A stretch of DNA of 52,280 nucleotides from Niveispirillum sp. (GCF_017996735.1 NZ_JAGOGJ010000040.1:1-52280), one strand, 5' to 3'; counted from the stretch's first letter, positions 27,072 to 37,146 are shown. The notes: generated by a model from the letters alone, not told the origin. Numbers and translations: made by a program.

Positions 27072-27141
27072 GGCGAAGGCGGGATGTAAGTATCAGCGCT
27101 GACGTGGTTGATGGCTGGGCAGCGCCCGGCCTTCGCCTTTT
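27072..27141 (+). terminator. Possible terminator after the NarL-type regulator
   Basis: GGCGAAGGCGGG (27072-27083) can pair with CCCGGCCTTCGCC (27125-27137, one bulge), followed by TTTTAAT. The 41-nt loop is long, so this is weak. Confidence 0.4.
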
Positions 27142-27158
27142 AATATGCCAAAGTCAGG

Positions 27159-27264
27159 CCGCTGACGCGTCTAGCCGCCGACGCGTCTAGGGCTCGACAG
27201 GTTCATATGGACTCGGGTTGATGTCGCCCCCACCATCATCCCCGTGATGAGCGGGGATGATGGT
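27159..27264. repeat. Tandem 16-bp repeat and 13-bp inverted repeat between convergent genes
   Basis: Two adjacent 16-bp units (27159-27174 and 27175-27190, CCGCTGACGCGTCTAG type, one mismatch) are followed 41 bp later by a perfect 13-bp inverted repeat, ACCATCATCCCCG (27232-27244) and CGGGGATGATGGT (27252-27264), loop TGATGAG. The hairpin sits about 40 bp past the stop of the minus-strand phosphofructokinase gene and may end its transcript. Confidence 0.75.
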
Positions 27265-27305
27265 CGGAGCACGCTTCACCCTAAGCCGTCGGCATGAACC
27301 GGACG

Positions 27306-28391
<1,086 letters not shown>

Positions 28392-28471
28392 TGTCTTCCC
28401 CCTGGCTCTTGACAGGCAGGGTGCCAGTAAAGGGGGCAGCGGGGCAACCGTTCAGCGGCAACCTGTCGCCA

Positions 28472-28951
28472 TCAACCCGCATTGCCGCTGGCCGCGGCCT
28501 CCAGCGTGGCGATGTCGAACTTCACCATCTTCAACATGGCCTCGGCCACGCGCTTGGACTGCGCCGGGTCGCCCATCATCAACTCACCCAGCCGCCTGGG
28601 CACGATCTGCCAGGACAGGCCCCAGCGGTCGCGCAGCCAGCCGCATTGTTCGACGGCCCCGCCCTCCGACAGGGCCGCCCACAGCCGGTCGATCTCCGCC
28701 TGATCATCGCATTCCACGATGATGGAGAAGGCGTGGTTGAACGGTTCCATGGGGCCGGCATCGATGGCCATGTATTGCTGTCCGCCTAGCGTGAAGGCGG
28801 CCAGCCGCACCGACCCGGCGGGACCCGACGGCGTGTCGGCCGGCAGCGGCGTGATCCAGTCCAGCGCCGAACCGGGGATCAGCCCGGTATAGAAGCGCAC
28901 CGCCGCTTCCATGTCCTTTTCAAACCACAGATGCTGCTTCACGCGTGCCAT
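28472..28951 (-). CDS. VOC superfamily protein (PhnB-like)
   Basis: A 159-residue protein with the PhnB/3-demethylubiquinone-methyltransferase-like fold. It opens with QHLWFEKDMEAAVRFYTGLI, continues with SIIVECDDQAEIDRLWAALS and ends with the typical DRWGLSWQIVPRRLGELM block. The ATG at 28951 has a GGAGG ribosome site; a longer frame adds 34 unrelated residues. Family members are mostly of unknown function; some bind metal or small hydrophobic molecules. It lies between a strong terminator upstream (29027-29051) and phosphofructokinase downstream. Confidence 0.9.
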   Translation of the reverse strand: MARVKQHLWFEKDMEAAVRFYTGLIPGSALDWITPLPADTPSGPAGSVRLAAFTLGGQQYMAIDAGPMEPFNHAFSIIVECDDQAEIDRLWAALSEGGAVEQCGWLRDRWGLSWQIVPRRLGELMMGDPAQSKRVAEAMLKMVKFDIATLEAAASGNAG

Positions 28952-29016
28952 CTTGTCCTCCGTTCCAGGGCCTATGATCAAAGGACGGGGCAGGGGGCAC
29001 CATCCCGACAGGGCAC

Positions 29017-29051
29017 ATGAAAAAAAGGGCGCCCCGTATTCGGGGGCGCCC
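29017..29051 (-). terminator. Rho-independent terminator after M56 peptidase gene
   Basis: On the minus strand, GGGCGCCCCCG pairs with CGGGGCGCCC (one bulge) and is followed by seven T residues. It lies about 37 bp after the M56 stop codon and closes the blaI-like/M56 operon. Confidence 0.88.
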
Positions 29052-29087
29052 AAGGTGCAGCCGTTTCACGTCGATGGGGATCGAGGG

Positions 29088-30701
29088 TCAAGCGGCTGGG
29101 CCGAACCACATGCTGTCGAGCTTGCCGTCGGGGGTGACCAGCACCCACCAGTCGCGCACGCCCTTTTCATAGGTGGCGCGATAGACGTCCATGCCGCCCC
29201 CATCCACGCGCCGGAACTCCAAATTCTTCAACTCGCCCAGCGGCAGCATCTCCTTCTGGATCTTGGGCAGGACCGCGATGACGCCGTCGGCCCGGTCGGC
29301 AAGGATGCTGTCACGGTCGATCTTGCCGGCCTTGATCTGGGCGATATGGGCGCGCAGGGCGGCCTCGCTGCCGGGCAGGGGCTTGTTGGATTTGACCCGC
29401 TCGGCCAGCGCCTGTTCCAGGGCCTTGCCGGTGGCCTCATCAATGCGCGGGGCCGGCAGTTCATGGCCGTTCTGGTGCAGCACCACACCCGTCACCGTGC
29501 CCGCCGCATCGATCTGGAAACTGCCCTGCATGGGCAACTCCCTGGCGAAGAACTTGGTCGGGCTTTCGGGCAGCAGTTCCACCGGGTTCTGGCCGATGAC
29601 ATTGGCCAGCAAGCGGCTGCCGTCGCGATGGACCTTCAGGGGCCGGTTACTGGCGAACGGCATCTCGTAATAGCCCACGAACCTGTCATAGGCGGCCGGG
29701 TCCAGGGTGATGGCCTGACGCGGCTTCTGCTGTTCGGCCATACGTTCGGCCACCAGCGGGTCGACCTTGTCCACGCCGGTGGTGCCGGCGGTGGCCATGG
29801 CGGCCGGGGCCAGCAGCGCCACGACCAGGGCCCAGCGCCGCACATTCATGCGCAGCGGCAGGGCGCCGCCTTGCAGGATACGGTCCACGCGGGCGGCAAC
29901 GGTGGCGGGGCGGGCCATGGCCAGCCCGGCGGGCAGGCGACTTGCCTTGGCCGCCATCTCCACCAGGATTTCAGCGTAATTCAAGCGATCCTCCATCTGT
30001 GCAAGAGCGTCGGTATCGCTGTTGGCCTCGGCAAGCTCAGCGAGATGGTTATTGAGCCACCAGGCCGCCGGGCTGAACCAGAAGACGGCCCGGTGAAAGG
30101 TGGCGAGAAGCAATGTGTAGAAATCACCCCGTTCCACATGCGAGGTTTCGTGCGCCAGGACGGCCCGGCGTTTGGCATCGGTCCAGCGGCCATGGTCGGG
30201 CGGCAGCAGGATGGTGCCCGCAATGGTCAGCGGTACGGCGATCCGGTCGGACACACGCACATCCCGCCCATCGGTCCAGAGGGCGGACAGCGGCATCGCC
30301 GCGTTGCGCAGCCGCAGGCTGACCAGCGTGCCCGCCGCCAGACGCAGCAGCATCGCCCCCGTGATGGCCAGATAGAGCGAGAATCCCAGGCTGCGCCAGT
30401 CGACCCAGGCGAGCCGGTCGATCTCCACCGGTCCGGCCCCGGCCATCGCCGCCGGGCCGGTCTCCACCAGCTCCACCGCGGGCCGCAGCCAAAGCCGGAT
30501 GCCATCCATGGGCACCATCATGGCGTCCGCCGGGGCCAGCCGCATCAGCAGCGGCATCACCAGCGCACAGCCCAAAACCCCGACCCAGACGGCCATGCGG
30601 GTGAAGGGATTGTCGATGCGCAGCAGGCGCAGGCCCAGGCCCGCCACCCCCATCAGCACGGCGGACCGCACGGCCGCCTCCAGCAGCAGCGTCAGCATCA
30701 T
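29088..30701 (-). CDS. M56 (BlaR1-like) membrane metallopeptidase with DUF3471-type C-terminal domain
   Basis: A 537-residue protein. The N-terminal half has several membrane segments and the gluzincin motif HETSH (His184-His188) followed by [20 protein letters not shown], as in BlaR1/MecR1. These proteases cut the paired BlaI repressor after a signal. A last membrane segment lies at about 290-310 ([17 protein letters not shown]). The C-terminal extracytoplasmic part has no penicillin-binding serine motif. It instead resembles DUF3471 ([20 protein letters not shown] ... [16 protein letters not shown]), normally attached to serine hydrolases, plus a terminal beta domain ([20 protein letters not shown]). 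So the signal is unlikely to be a covalently bound beta-lactam. The gene overlaps the BlaI-like gene by 4 bp (ATGA). Confidence 0.92.
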   Translation of the reverse strand: MMLTLLLEAAVRSAVLMGVAGLGLRLLRIDNPFTRMAVWVGVLGCALVMPLLMRLAPADAMMVPMDGIRLWLRPAVELVETGPAAMAGAGPVEIDRLAWVDWRSLGFSLYLAITGAMLLRLAAGTLVSLRLRNAAMPLSALWTDGRDVRVSDRIAVPLTIAGTILLPPDHGRWTDAKRRAVLAHETSHVERGDFYTLLLATFHRAVFWFSPAAWWLNNHLAELAEANSDTDALAQMEDRLNYAEILVEMAAKASRLPAGLAMARPATVAARVDRILQGGALPLRMNVRRWALVVALLAPAAMATAGTTGVDKVDPLVAERMAEQQKPRQAITLDPAAYDRFVGYYEMPFASNRPLKVHRDGSRLLANVIGQNPVELLPESPTKFFARELPMQGSFQIDAAGTVTGVVLHQNGHELPAPRIDEATGKALEQALAERVKSNKPLPGSEAALRAHIAQIKAGKIDRDSILADRADGVIAVLPKIQKEMLPLGELKNLEFRRVDGGGMDVYRATYEKGVRDWWVLVTPDGKLDSMWFGPAA

Positions 30702-31096
30702 CCCCCCTTTTTGCGCGCCTTATCGATCTTTTCGGCCAGGGCCTGAAGCTGTTCGGGCGACAGCATGTCGGTCTCCACCATGCCGACCACCACATCCTCC
30801 GCCGATCCGCCGCAGAACCAGTCGACGATGCGTTTCACGGCACGCGCGGCCACCCGGTCGCGCCCTTCGGCCGCCCGATAGATGAAGGTCCGGCCCTCCA
30901 CGTCATGGGTGAGATATCCCTTCTCCTCCAGACGTTTCAGGACAGTGCGGACCGTGGACTCCTTCAATGGGCGGCTGAGCATCTCTCGCACCGCATCGGC
31001 ATTGACGGGCCCACGCCGCCAGACCAGGTCCATGATCTCTCTTTCAAGATCGCCCAGGTCCGACGGATTGTGATCTTGCGTAGTGCTATCGTTCAT
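30698..31096 (-). CDS. BlaI/MecI/CopY family transcriptional repressor
   Basis: A 132-residue winged-helix repressor: [20 protein letters not shown], recognition helix region [20 protein letters not shown], and a helical dimerisation C-terminus ([20 protein letters not shown]). It should repress its own operon until cut by the co-transcribed M56 protease, with which it overlaps by 4 bp. The ATG at 31096 starts the family-like N-terminus. A palindrome of the BlaI type lies immediately upstream and there is no Shine-Dalgarno, so the mRNA may be leaderless. Confidence 0.94.
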   Translation of the reverse strand: MNDSTTQDHNPSDLGDLEREIMDLVWRRGPVNADAVREMLSRPLKESTVRTVLKRLEEKGYLTHDVEGRTFIYRAAEGRDRVAARAVKRIVDWFCGGSAEDVVVGMVETDMLSPEQLQALAEKIDKARKKGG

Positions 31097-31098
31097 AG

Positions 31099-31135
31099 TG
31101 CTACAGTCTGTAGCATTACGAGTGGTCACGGACAA
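31099..31135 (-). promoter_or_regulatory. Predicted BlaI-type operator overlapping the promoter
   Basis: A perfect 7-bp palindrome TGCTACA-GTC-TGTAGCA (31099-31115) carries the TACA/TGTA core of BlaI/MecI operators. Reading leftward, TTGTCC (31130-31135) and TACAGA (31107-31112) are spaced by 17 bp, so the operator covers the -10 box. A direct repeat TAGTGCTA (31081-31088, 31096-31103) adds a possible second half-site. The predicted start of transcription is at or a few bases before the ATG at 31096. Confidence 0.7.
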
Positions 31136-31222
31136 GCGGATTCCGCACATCTCCCTGAAAGGGGGGGGCGGGTGAAACCGGAAGGACGATGCGGACGGTG
31201 CGTCAGGGGCGATTCGCCAAAC

Positions 31223-31903
31223 TCATCCCCGCAACCGGGGTTCCCAATCCTCGACGGCGGCATTGGCCAGCCGGTTGCCCGCCAGTCGCCGCAGGCCGGC
31301 GCTGGCCCCGGTCAGATTGGCCAGTTCGTCCAGCGCGTCCCGGTCCAGCGTGTCGACATAGAGTACGCGCAGGGTGCGGGCCAGCGTCCAGGCCGGGTGG
31401 GGCCGGTCCAGCAGGGTGAAATTGTCGCCCTGCCGGACCTCGCCTTCCGACAGGACGCGGTAATACCATCCCGTGCGGCTGGTTTTCTGCAGCAGGCGTG
31501 GCAGCACCGGCAGGCCGAAGCGCACGCCCAGCTTCCAGCAGGGCTGCCGCGCCTGCGCCAGTTGCAGCCGCGCGTCGCCCAGCCCCACCACATCCCCCAG
31601 GCAGACATCCGCCTCCGTCACGCCCGCGACACAGAAATTCTCGCCAAAGGCACCGGGGGCGGCCAGCACGGGGGCCATGTCCGGCTGTTCGGCGGCCCAG
31701 GCGGCGTAATGGTCGAACGGGTAGAGATGCACGGCCTTGTCCGGCCCTCCATGCACCTTGGCATCACCCACCCCGTCGCCATTCAGCCCCAGGGTCCCCA
31801 GAAAGACCGGTCCCGCCACGGGACGCCGGGCCGCGATGGAACTGGGCACCTGCTTGTCGCCCAGCGGCTGCGGCATGCCGGTCAAAAGATGGTCCAGGAT
31901 CAT
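31223..31903 (-). CDS. MOSC domain protein (YiiM-like)
   Basis: A 226-residue protein with a MOSC domain (about 20-165: [51 protein letters not shown] with the conserved Cys). A YiiM-type helical C-terminus follows (about 175-220, [20 protein letters not shown]). MOSC proteins handle sulfur or bind molybdenum cofactor; E. coli YiiM reduces N-hydroxylated bases using Moco. The ATG at 31903 has a GGGGAGAAG ribosome site and overlaps the stop of the upstream regulator by 4 bp. The moaD/moaE genes elsewhere in the window show that the host makes Moco. Confidence 0.92.
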   Translation of the reverse strand: MILDHLLTGMPQPLGDKQVPSSIAARRPVAGPVFLGTLGLNGDGVGDAKVHGGPDKAVHLYPFDHYAAWAAEQPDMAPVLAAPGAFGENFCVAGVTEADVCLGDVVGLGDARLQLAQARQPCWKLGVRFGLPVLPRLLQKTSRTGWYYRVLSEGEVRQGDNFTLLDRPHPAWTLARTLRVLYVDTLDRDALDELANLTGASAGLRRLAGNRLANAAVEDWEPRLRG

Positions 31904-32568
31904 CGTGCTTCTCCCCGATCGTTCAGGAACCCGGCCCAGACCTCGTCGGCGACGGGCAGGGGGGCGGGGGATTGTTCCGGGCAATCCAGCCGCAAATGCC
32001 GGTCGCCCAGCGGCGCGCCGACGAAATGGCAATGGTGCGGCAGGTCCGATCCCGGACGGACATTCGGCTGGAAATATTTGCAGTCCAGGCACATGCGACT
32101 GACCGGCACATGCCCGGCGCGTTGCAGCGTGCGCACCAGCCGCAGCATCAGGCGCAGCAGGGACAATTGGTCCGATGCCGGCATGTCACCCAGCGCGTCG
32201 ATCAGGAACAAGGGCCCGCCCCCGAACCGGTCGGCCAGCTTCAACCCGTCCCGCGTGGCCAGCACCAGATTGCCGCGCCCGTCACCGGGGGCGGCCACCC
32301 GCATGGCCAGACCCTTCTGGATCAGGGTGGTGGTGGCCTCGCTGGCGGTCGGCGCCTTCACCCCGATGCGTGCCGCGATGGTCACGGGCCGCAGCCCGTC
32401 GGGATTATCGCGCAGCAAGGTCAGGATGCGGGCCTGCGTGGCCGTCAGCCCGTGCGGCGTGGCATCGCGCCAGTCATTGGCCTTCAACGCCGCCGCCACC
32501 CGCACGAACCCATCCGCCAACCTGTTGGCCGCCGGCTCGCTCAACCGGTCGAACATGTCCTCGATCAT
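31900..32568 (-). CDS. Winged-helix (MarR-like) regulator with four-cysteine C-terminal motif
   Basis: A 222-residue protein. Residues about 10-125 form a MarR-like winged helix ([40 protein letters not shown]). A helix (about 130-152) leads to a C-terminal segment with Cys160, Cys163, Cys180 and Cys196 ([21 protein letters not shown]) and a His cluster at 178-181. The C-x2-C-x16-C-x15-C spacing suggests an Fe-S cluster or zinc site. It is translationally coupled to the MOSC gene (ATGA overlap), which it probably controls in response to redox, metal or N-hydroxylated compounds. I do not recognise a named family. Confidence 0.85.
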   Translation of the reverse strand: MIEDMFDRLSEPAANRLADGFVRVAAALKANDWRDATPHGLTATQARILTLLRDNPDGLRPVTIAARIGVKAPTASEATTTLIQKGLAMRVAAPGDGRGNLVLATRDGLKLADRFGGGPLFLIDALGDMPASDQLSLLRLMLRLVRTLQRAGHVPVSRMCLDCKYFQPNVRPGSDLPHHCHFVGAPLGDRHLRLDCPEQSPAPLPVADEVWAGFLNDRGEAR

Positions 32569-33040
32569 GACACCCCAGCCTTTGGTTGCGGGGATTCATA
32601 TTCGGACTCCGAAATTTTGGCAAGGGCGAAGCGGTGCCGCGCGTTGTATGACAGCGCTTCACAGAGAGGGGCACCGCGCCCTCACCCTCCCACCCGCTGA
32701 CGCGGGCGGGCCCCTCCCTCTCCCACTCCCGTGGGCGAGGGGCGGTTTCAGGTGCGACGGGGAGGTTCCACCCCTCGCCCGCTTGCGGGAGAGGGAGGGG
32801 CCCGTTGGCGCCAGCCAACGGGAGGGTGAGGGGATGACGGTTCCCGTTGGCGCCAGCCAACGGGAGGGTGAGGGAACAACACTCCGTTGGCGTCAGCCCC
32901 CCCCCCCCGACGCCAGCCAACAAATGAACCCGAAATCAACCCCGCCCATATCCACCGCCCATTCCCCTGTCGGTGCTTTACGCGCTGCCCTATCCGCCCC
33001 TATAAACGGGCACCGATTGACCCTTTGCATCTGGTTTTCC
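32569..33040. repeat. Structured non-coding block with nested inverted repeats, tandem palindromes and C12 tract
   Basis: No gene fits in these 472 bp. An outer inverted repeat (32679-32691 with 32820-32832, 13 bp) encloses an 18-bp one (32707-32724 with 32787-32804), which encloses a 10-bp one (32733-32742 with 32771-32780). The whole can fold into one long hairpin. A 32-bp unit containing the palindrome CCCGTTGGCGCCAGCCAACGGG-like core occurs at 32801-32832 and again at 32843-32874, with a degenerate third copy at 32884-32897 running into twelve consecutive C (32897-32908). The layout resembles REP/BIME-type intergenic repeats. The serS promoter must lie in the last 120 bp. Confidence 0.8.
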
Positions 33041-34315
33041 ATGCACGACATTCGTTCCATCCGCGACAATCCCGCAGCTTTTGATGCCGGCATGGCCCGG
33101 CGCGGCGTGGAACCGCTGTCTTCCCGCATCCTGGAACTGGATCAGGAGCGTCGTTCCTGCCAGACGCAGGCGCAGGAGCTGCAGGCCCGCCGGAACGAGG
33201 CGTCGAAACTGATCGGCGCCTATAAGAAGGACGGCAAGGACGCTCAGCCCCTGCTGGACGAGGTGGCGGCGATCAAGGAAAAGATGCCGCAGTTGGAAGA
33301 GCGGGAGAAGGAACTGGGGGCGGAACTGGACCGGATCCTGGCCTCCTATCCCAACATTCCCGCCCCGGACGTGCCGGATGGCAAGGATGAGCATGACAAT
33401 GTCGAAATCCGCCGCATCGGCATCCCGACGGAAATCGCCGGTGCCAGGCAGCATTTCGAACTGGGCGAAGCCCTGGGCCTGATGAGCTTCGATCTGGCGG
33501 CCAAGCTGTCGGGCGCGCGGTTCACGGTGCTGCGGGGGCAGTTGGCCCGGCTGGAACGCGCCCTGGGCGATTTCATGCTGGACATCCACACGACCGAGTA
33601 CGGGTACGAGGAAGTGTCCCCGCCGTTGCTGGTCAAGGATGATGCCGCCTTCGGCACCGGCCAGTTGCCCAAATTCACCGAGGATCTGTTTCAGACCACC
33701 AACGGTTTCTGGCTGATCCCGACCGCCGAGGTACCGCTGACCAATCTGGTCAATGACGCCATCCTGGATGGGGAAGAACTGCCCCTGCGCCTGACGGCCC
33801 GCACCCCCTGCTTCCGGTCCGAAGCCGGGTCCGCTGGCCGCGACACGCGCGGCATGATCCGTCAGCATCAATTCTACAAGGTGGAAATGGTCTCCATCAC
33901 CCGCCCCGATCAGTCGGCGGCGGAGCATGAGCGCATGACCGACGCGGCGGAAACCGTGCTGAAGCGGCTGGGCCTGCCGTTCCGCACCGTCACCCTGTGT
34001 TCGGGCGACATGGGTTTCACGGCGCAGAAGACCTACGATATCGAGGTCTGGCTGCCCGGCCAGGGCGCTTATCGTGAAATCTCCTCCTGCTCCAACTGCG
34101 GTGATTTCCAGGCCCGCCGCATGAAGGCCCGCTTCCGCGCCAAGGGGGAGAAGGCGACGCAGTTCGTGCATACGCTGAACGGCTCCGGTACCGCCGTGGG
34201 CCGCTGCCTGATCGCCGTGCTGGAAAATTACCAGCAGGCCGACGGATCGATCCTGATCCCGGAAGCGCTGCGCCCCTATATGGGCGGGCTGGAACGGATT
34301 GCCGCCCATGGCTGA
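33041..34315 (+). CDS. serS: Seryl-tRNA synthetase
   Basis: A 424-residue class II synthetase that charges tRNA-Ser (and tRNA-Sec where present). The N-terminal tRNA-binding coiled coil covers about 1-110 ([21 protein letters not shown] ... [16 protein letters not shown], split here). The catalytic domain has motif 2 ([20 protein letters not shown], near residue 255) and motif 3 ([20 protein letters not shown], near 380). The ATG at 33041 gives the normal [21 protein letters not shown] start; the frame is open for more than 2 kb upstream, but that part lies antisense to other genes. No clear ribosome site is seen. It heads serS-surE-pcm-nlpD. Confidence 0.96.
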   Translation: MHDIRSIRDNPAAFDAGMARRGVEPLSSRILELDQERRSCQTQAQELQARRNEASKLIGAYKKDGKDAQPLLDEVAAIKEKMPQLEEREKELGAELDRILASYPNIPAPDVPDGKDEHDNVEIRRIGIPTEIAGARQHFELGEALGLMSFDLAAKLSGARFTVLRGQLARLERALGDFMLDIHTTEYGYEEVSPPLLVKDDAAFGTGQLPKFTEDLFQTTNGFWLIPTAEVPLTNLVNDAILDGEELPLRLTARTPCFRSEAGSAGRDTRGMIRQHQFYKVEMVSITRPDQSAAEHERMTDAAETVLKRLGLPFRTVTLCSGDMGFTAQKTYDIEVWLPGQGAYREISSCSNCGDFQARRMKARFRAKGEKATQFVHTLNGSGTAVGRCLIAVLENYQQADGSILIPEALRPYMGGLERIAAHG

Positions 34316-35084
34316 GTTCGACTTCACCGGCACGCGCATCCTCATCAGCAATGATGACGGCATCCATGCCCCCGGTCTGGCGGTGCTGGAGGCCATTGCG
34401 CGCGAACTGACCGACGATGTCTGGGTGGTGGCGCCGGAGACGGAGCAATCCGGCGCTTCCCACTCTCTCACCATGCACCGGCCCCTGCGCGTGCGGGAAT
34501 TGGGGGAGAAGCGGTACGCGGTCGATGGCACGCCCACCGACTGTGTGCTGCTGGCCATCAACCATTTCATGGCGGATAAAAAGCCGGCCCTGGTCCTGTC
34601 GGGCATCAACCATGGCAGCAATCTGGGCGAGGATGTGACCTATTCCGGCACCATCGCCTGCGCCATGGAGGCGACGTTGCTGGGCGTTCGCGCCATCGCG
34701 ATGAGCCAGCGCATGCCCCATGGCGGCCCGCCCAACTGGGCGGTGGCGCAGGCGATGGGGGCACAGGTGGTGCGCAAGGTGATGGCCGCCGACTGGCCGA
34801 AACTGGTCCTGATGAATGTGAACTATCCGGATGTGGCCATCGGCGATGTCACGGGCGTGTATGTGGTCCGCCACGGCAACCGCAAGATCGGGGACGAGCT
34901 GGATGAACGGGTCGATCCGCGTGGCCGCCGCTATTTCTGGATCGGCGCGGCGCGGGGGGATGATGATGTGCCCGCCGACACCGATGTGCATGTCGTCAAC
35001 CATGGCGGCATCGCGGTCACCCCCATCTTCCTGGATCTGACCCATTACGGGTGTCTGGAGAACCTGAAAGGGGTCTTCGCATGA
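34308..35084 (+). CDS. surE: 5'/3'-nucleotidase SurE
   Basis: A 258-residue metal-dependent nucleoside monophosphate phosphatase linked to stationary-phase survival. The divalent-metal motif is [10 protein letters not shown] (Asp16, Asp17), with [14 protein letters not shown] and [20 protein letters not shown] also conserved. The ATG at 34308 overlaps the serS 3' end by 8 bp, and the stop overlaps pcm (ATGA), so the genes are translationally coupled. Confidence 0.96.
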   Translation: MAEFDFTGTRILISNDDGIHAPGLAVLEAIARELTDDVWVVAPETEQSGASHSLTMHRPLRVRELGEKRYAVDGTPTDCVLLAINHFMADKKPALVLSGINHGSNLGEDVTYSGTIACAMEATLLGVRAIAMSQRMPHGGPPNWAVAQAMGAQVVRKVMAADWPKLVLMNVNYPDVAIGDVTGVYVVRHGNRKIGDELDERVDPRGRRYFWIGAARGDDDVPADTDVHVVNHGGIAVTPIFLDLTHYGCLENLKGVFA

Positions 35085-35737
35085 CCGGGGGGGCGGGGCG
35101 CAAGATCAGGCTGCTGATGTTGCTGCGCCGCCAGGGGGTGACGGACGTCAATGTGCTGCGGGCCATCGAATTGATCCCGCGCGAATTGTTCGTGCCGCGC
35201 CCGTTTCGCGACCAGGCCTATGAGGATACGGCCCTGCCCATCGGCCATGGCCAGACCATCAGCCAGCCGCAGGTGGTGGGCCTGATGACCCAGGCCCTGG
35301 AACTGACCGACCGGCACAAGGTGCTGGAGATCGGGACCGGGTCCGGTTATCAGGCCGCGATTCTGGCCAAGATCGCGCGGAGGGTCTATACGATTGAACG
35401 TCACCGTCCCCTGGCGCAGGAGGCGGAACAGCGATTTACCGCCTTGCGTCTGCATAATATGACGGCCAGGGTGGGGGATGGCATCCGGGGATGGCCGGAA
35501 GCCGCCCCCTTTGAACGGATACTGGTCACCGCAGGTTGCATAGGAAACCCGCCTCGTGAACTAGTGGACCAACTGGCGGTTGGTGGTATCATGGTGATCC
35601 CCTTGGGGCCGGATCATCGCGCGCTGAATGTTGTGCGGATCCGCCGTGACCAGGATGGATTGAAGCGAGAGGTACTGTGGCCCGTCAGGTTCGTTCCCCT
35701 GCTGCCGGATGTCGCCCCGGACCCGGTGCCGGCATGA
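35081..35737 (+). CDS. pcm: Protein-L-isoaspartate O-methyltransferase
   Basis: A 218-residue SAM-dependent enzyme that methylates L-isoaspartyl residues to start repair of aged proteins. Diagnostic blocks are ALPIGHGQTISQPQVVGLMT and the SAM loop VLEIGTGSGYQAAILA (from residue 81). The post-II region has a Cys where many enzymes have an Ala (ILVTAGCIGNPP), a small change. The ATG overlaps the surE stop and the TGA stop overlaps the nlpD start. The surE-pcm-nlpD order is the same as in Gammaproteobacteria. Confidence 0.95.
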   Translation: MTGGAGRKIRLLMLLRRQGVTDVNVLRAIELIPRELFVPRPFRDQAYEDTALPIGHGQTISQPQVVGLMTQALELTDRHKVLEIGTGSGYQAAILAKIARRVYTIERHRPLAQEAEQRFTALRLHNMTARVGDGIRGWPEAAPFERILVTAGCIGNPPRELVDQLAVGGIMVIPLGPDHRALNVVRIRRDQDGLKREVLWPVRFVPLLPDVAPDPVPA

Positions 35738-37017
35738 TGACCGGTTCACGCCTTGCCCTGGCCGCACTCCTGTCGGGCCTGCTGCTCTCCGGCTGCTCGA
35801 CGGAAGGGGATTTGCCCAGCAAGGCGGCGCGCGCGCCGGCAGCCCCCATCAATTCCATCTTCGTGTCGCGTGGCGACAATCTGTACAAGCTGGCGCAGCA
35901 ATATAACGTCCCGGTCCGCGACCTGATCGAAGCCAACGGCCTTGTTGCCCCCTATGTGCTGCAACCCGGTCAGCGGCTGCTGCTGCCCTTGCCCAAGGTC
36001 TATGTGGTGAAGACGGGGGACACGCTGTACGGCCTGTCCCGGCAATATCAGGTGGATATGGCCGAACTGGTCCGTCTCAACGGCCTGCAGCAGCCCTATA
36101 ATCTGAAGGCGGGGCAGACATTGCGCCTGCCGGGGCAAAGCCCGATGGCCGGCACCGCCGTGGCTGCTGCGGCACCGTCGCCGCCCCTGCCGGCGCCGGT
36201 GCCCGTGCCCGCTACCAAGCCGGCTACCCCGGCCCCCGGTCGCAAGCCGGACCTGCCGCCCGCCGCCAGCTCCAGCCCGGCGGAACGGGCACAGCGTCCC
36301 GCGGTGGAGGTGGCAACCCTGCCGCCGCCACCCACCACCACCACGCCGGTCCCGTCGCCACGTCCCGCCATCACGGCTCCGGCTGCTGGTGCCGCCGCCG
36401 GCCGTCGCGGGGTGGAAGCGGAAAGCCTTCCGCCCCCTGGCTCCGCGTCAACGGCGCAGGCGGCCCCCGTCACGCCCGACCGCCGGCCGGCCACGCCCGC
36501 GTCCCAGGCTGCGGCACCGGCCTCTGCACCGGCGCAGACCCTGGCCCCGGCCCCCGTGGCGGAGGCGCCGCCGGCCCAGGTGGCCGCTGTCACCCCGCCA
36601 CCGCCACCGCCCAAGGATGACGTGCCGCCGGCCCGCGCCGGCAACCGGTTCCTCTGGCCCGTGAAGGGTCCCATCCTGTCCGGATTCGGGGAAAAGCCGG
36701 GGGGCCTGCGTAATGACGGCATCAATATCGGCGCGCCCAAGGGCACGGCCGTGATGGCGGCGGACAACGGCATCGTTGCCTATGCTGGCAACCAATTGAA
36801 ATCTTTCGGAAATCTGGTTCTGATCCGCCATGATGGCGGCTGGGTCACCGTCTATGCCCATCTTGACGCCATCGCGGTGGAGCAGGGGCAGCGCGTGACG
36901 CGGGGGCAGGGGATCGGCACGGTGGGCCAGACCGGCAATGTCCGCTCCGCCCAACTGCACTTCGCCGTCCGAAAGGGCGAACAGGTGCTCAATCCCATCG
37001 ATCAGATGGAAAAATAG
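35734..37017 (+). CDS. nlpD: NlpD-like lipoprotein: two LysM domains and degenerate M23 domain
   Basis: A 427-residue outer-membrane or periplasmic lipoprotein. The signal peptide ends in a lipobox LLSGC (Cys21). Two LysM peptidoglycan-binding repeats follow (about 41-86, SIFVSRGDNLYKLAQQYNVP; and about 88-132, YVVKTGDTLYGLSRQYQVD). A Pro/Ala-rich linker of about 170 residues leads to a LytM/M23 domain (about 305-427). Its catalytic ligands are largely lost: NDGINIGAP has Asn where the first His belongs, and QLHFAV lacks the first His of HxH. It is therefore probably an amidase activator, as E. coli NlpD is for AmiC. The start overlaps the pcm stop (ATGATGA). rpoS does not follow. Confidence 0.93.
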   Translation: MMTGSRLALAALLSGLLLSGCSTEGDLPSKAARAPAAPINSIFVSRGDNLYKLAQQYNVPVRDLIEANGLVAPYVLQPGQRLLLPLPKVYVVKTGDTLYGLSRQYQVDMAELVRLNGLQQPYNLKAGQTLRLPGQSPMAGTAVAAAAPSPPLPAPVPVPATKPATPAPGRKPDLPPAASSSPAERAQRPAVEVATLPPPPTTTTPVPSPRPAITAPAAGAAAGRRGVEAESLPPPGSASTAQAAPVTPDRRPATPASQAAAPASAPAQTLAPAPVAEAPPAQVAAVTPPPPPPKDDVPPARAGNRFLWPVKGPILSGFGEKPGGLRNDGINIGAPKGTAVMAADNGIVAYAGNQLKSFGNLVLIRHDGGWVTVYAHLDAIAVEQGQRVTRGQGIGTVGQTGNVRSAQLHFAVRKGEQVLNPIDQMEK

Positions 37018-37024
37018 ACTTCTC

Positions 37025-37057
37025 ATACCAAGAGCCGTGGAGCATGGCTCTTGGTAT
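37025..37057 (+). terminator. Hairpin after nlpD
   Basis: A perfect 12-bp inverted repeat ATACCAAGAGCC / GGCTCTTGGTAT with a 9-nt loop starts 7 bp after the nlpD stop. No T-tract follows, so it may act as a transcript-stabilising or factor-dependent end. Confidence 0.65.
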
Positions 37058-37146
37058 GTGCATTCGCCCTCATGCGCCGGGCGCCGCCATCCGGCGGCTT
37101 GGGCTTACGCGCACATGGGTGCGCGGGCCGCCAGTCGGCGGCCTCC

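Noticed and set aside
32679..32908. CRISPR array
   Set aside because: Repeat units are only two full copies with a 10-bp gap and are palindromic; there are no spacers of regular length and no cas genes.
30905..33040. Upstream extension of the serS frame
   Set aside because: The frame is open for over 2 kb before serS but runs antisense to the blaI-like, MOSC and regulator genes; the SerRS N-terminus starts at 33041.
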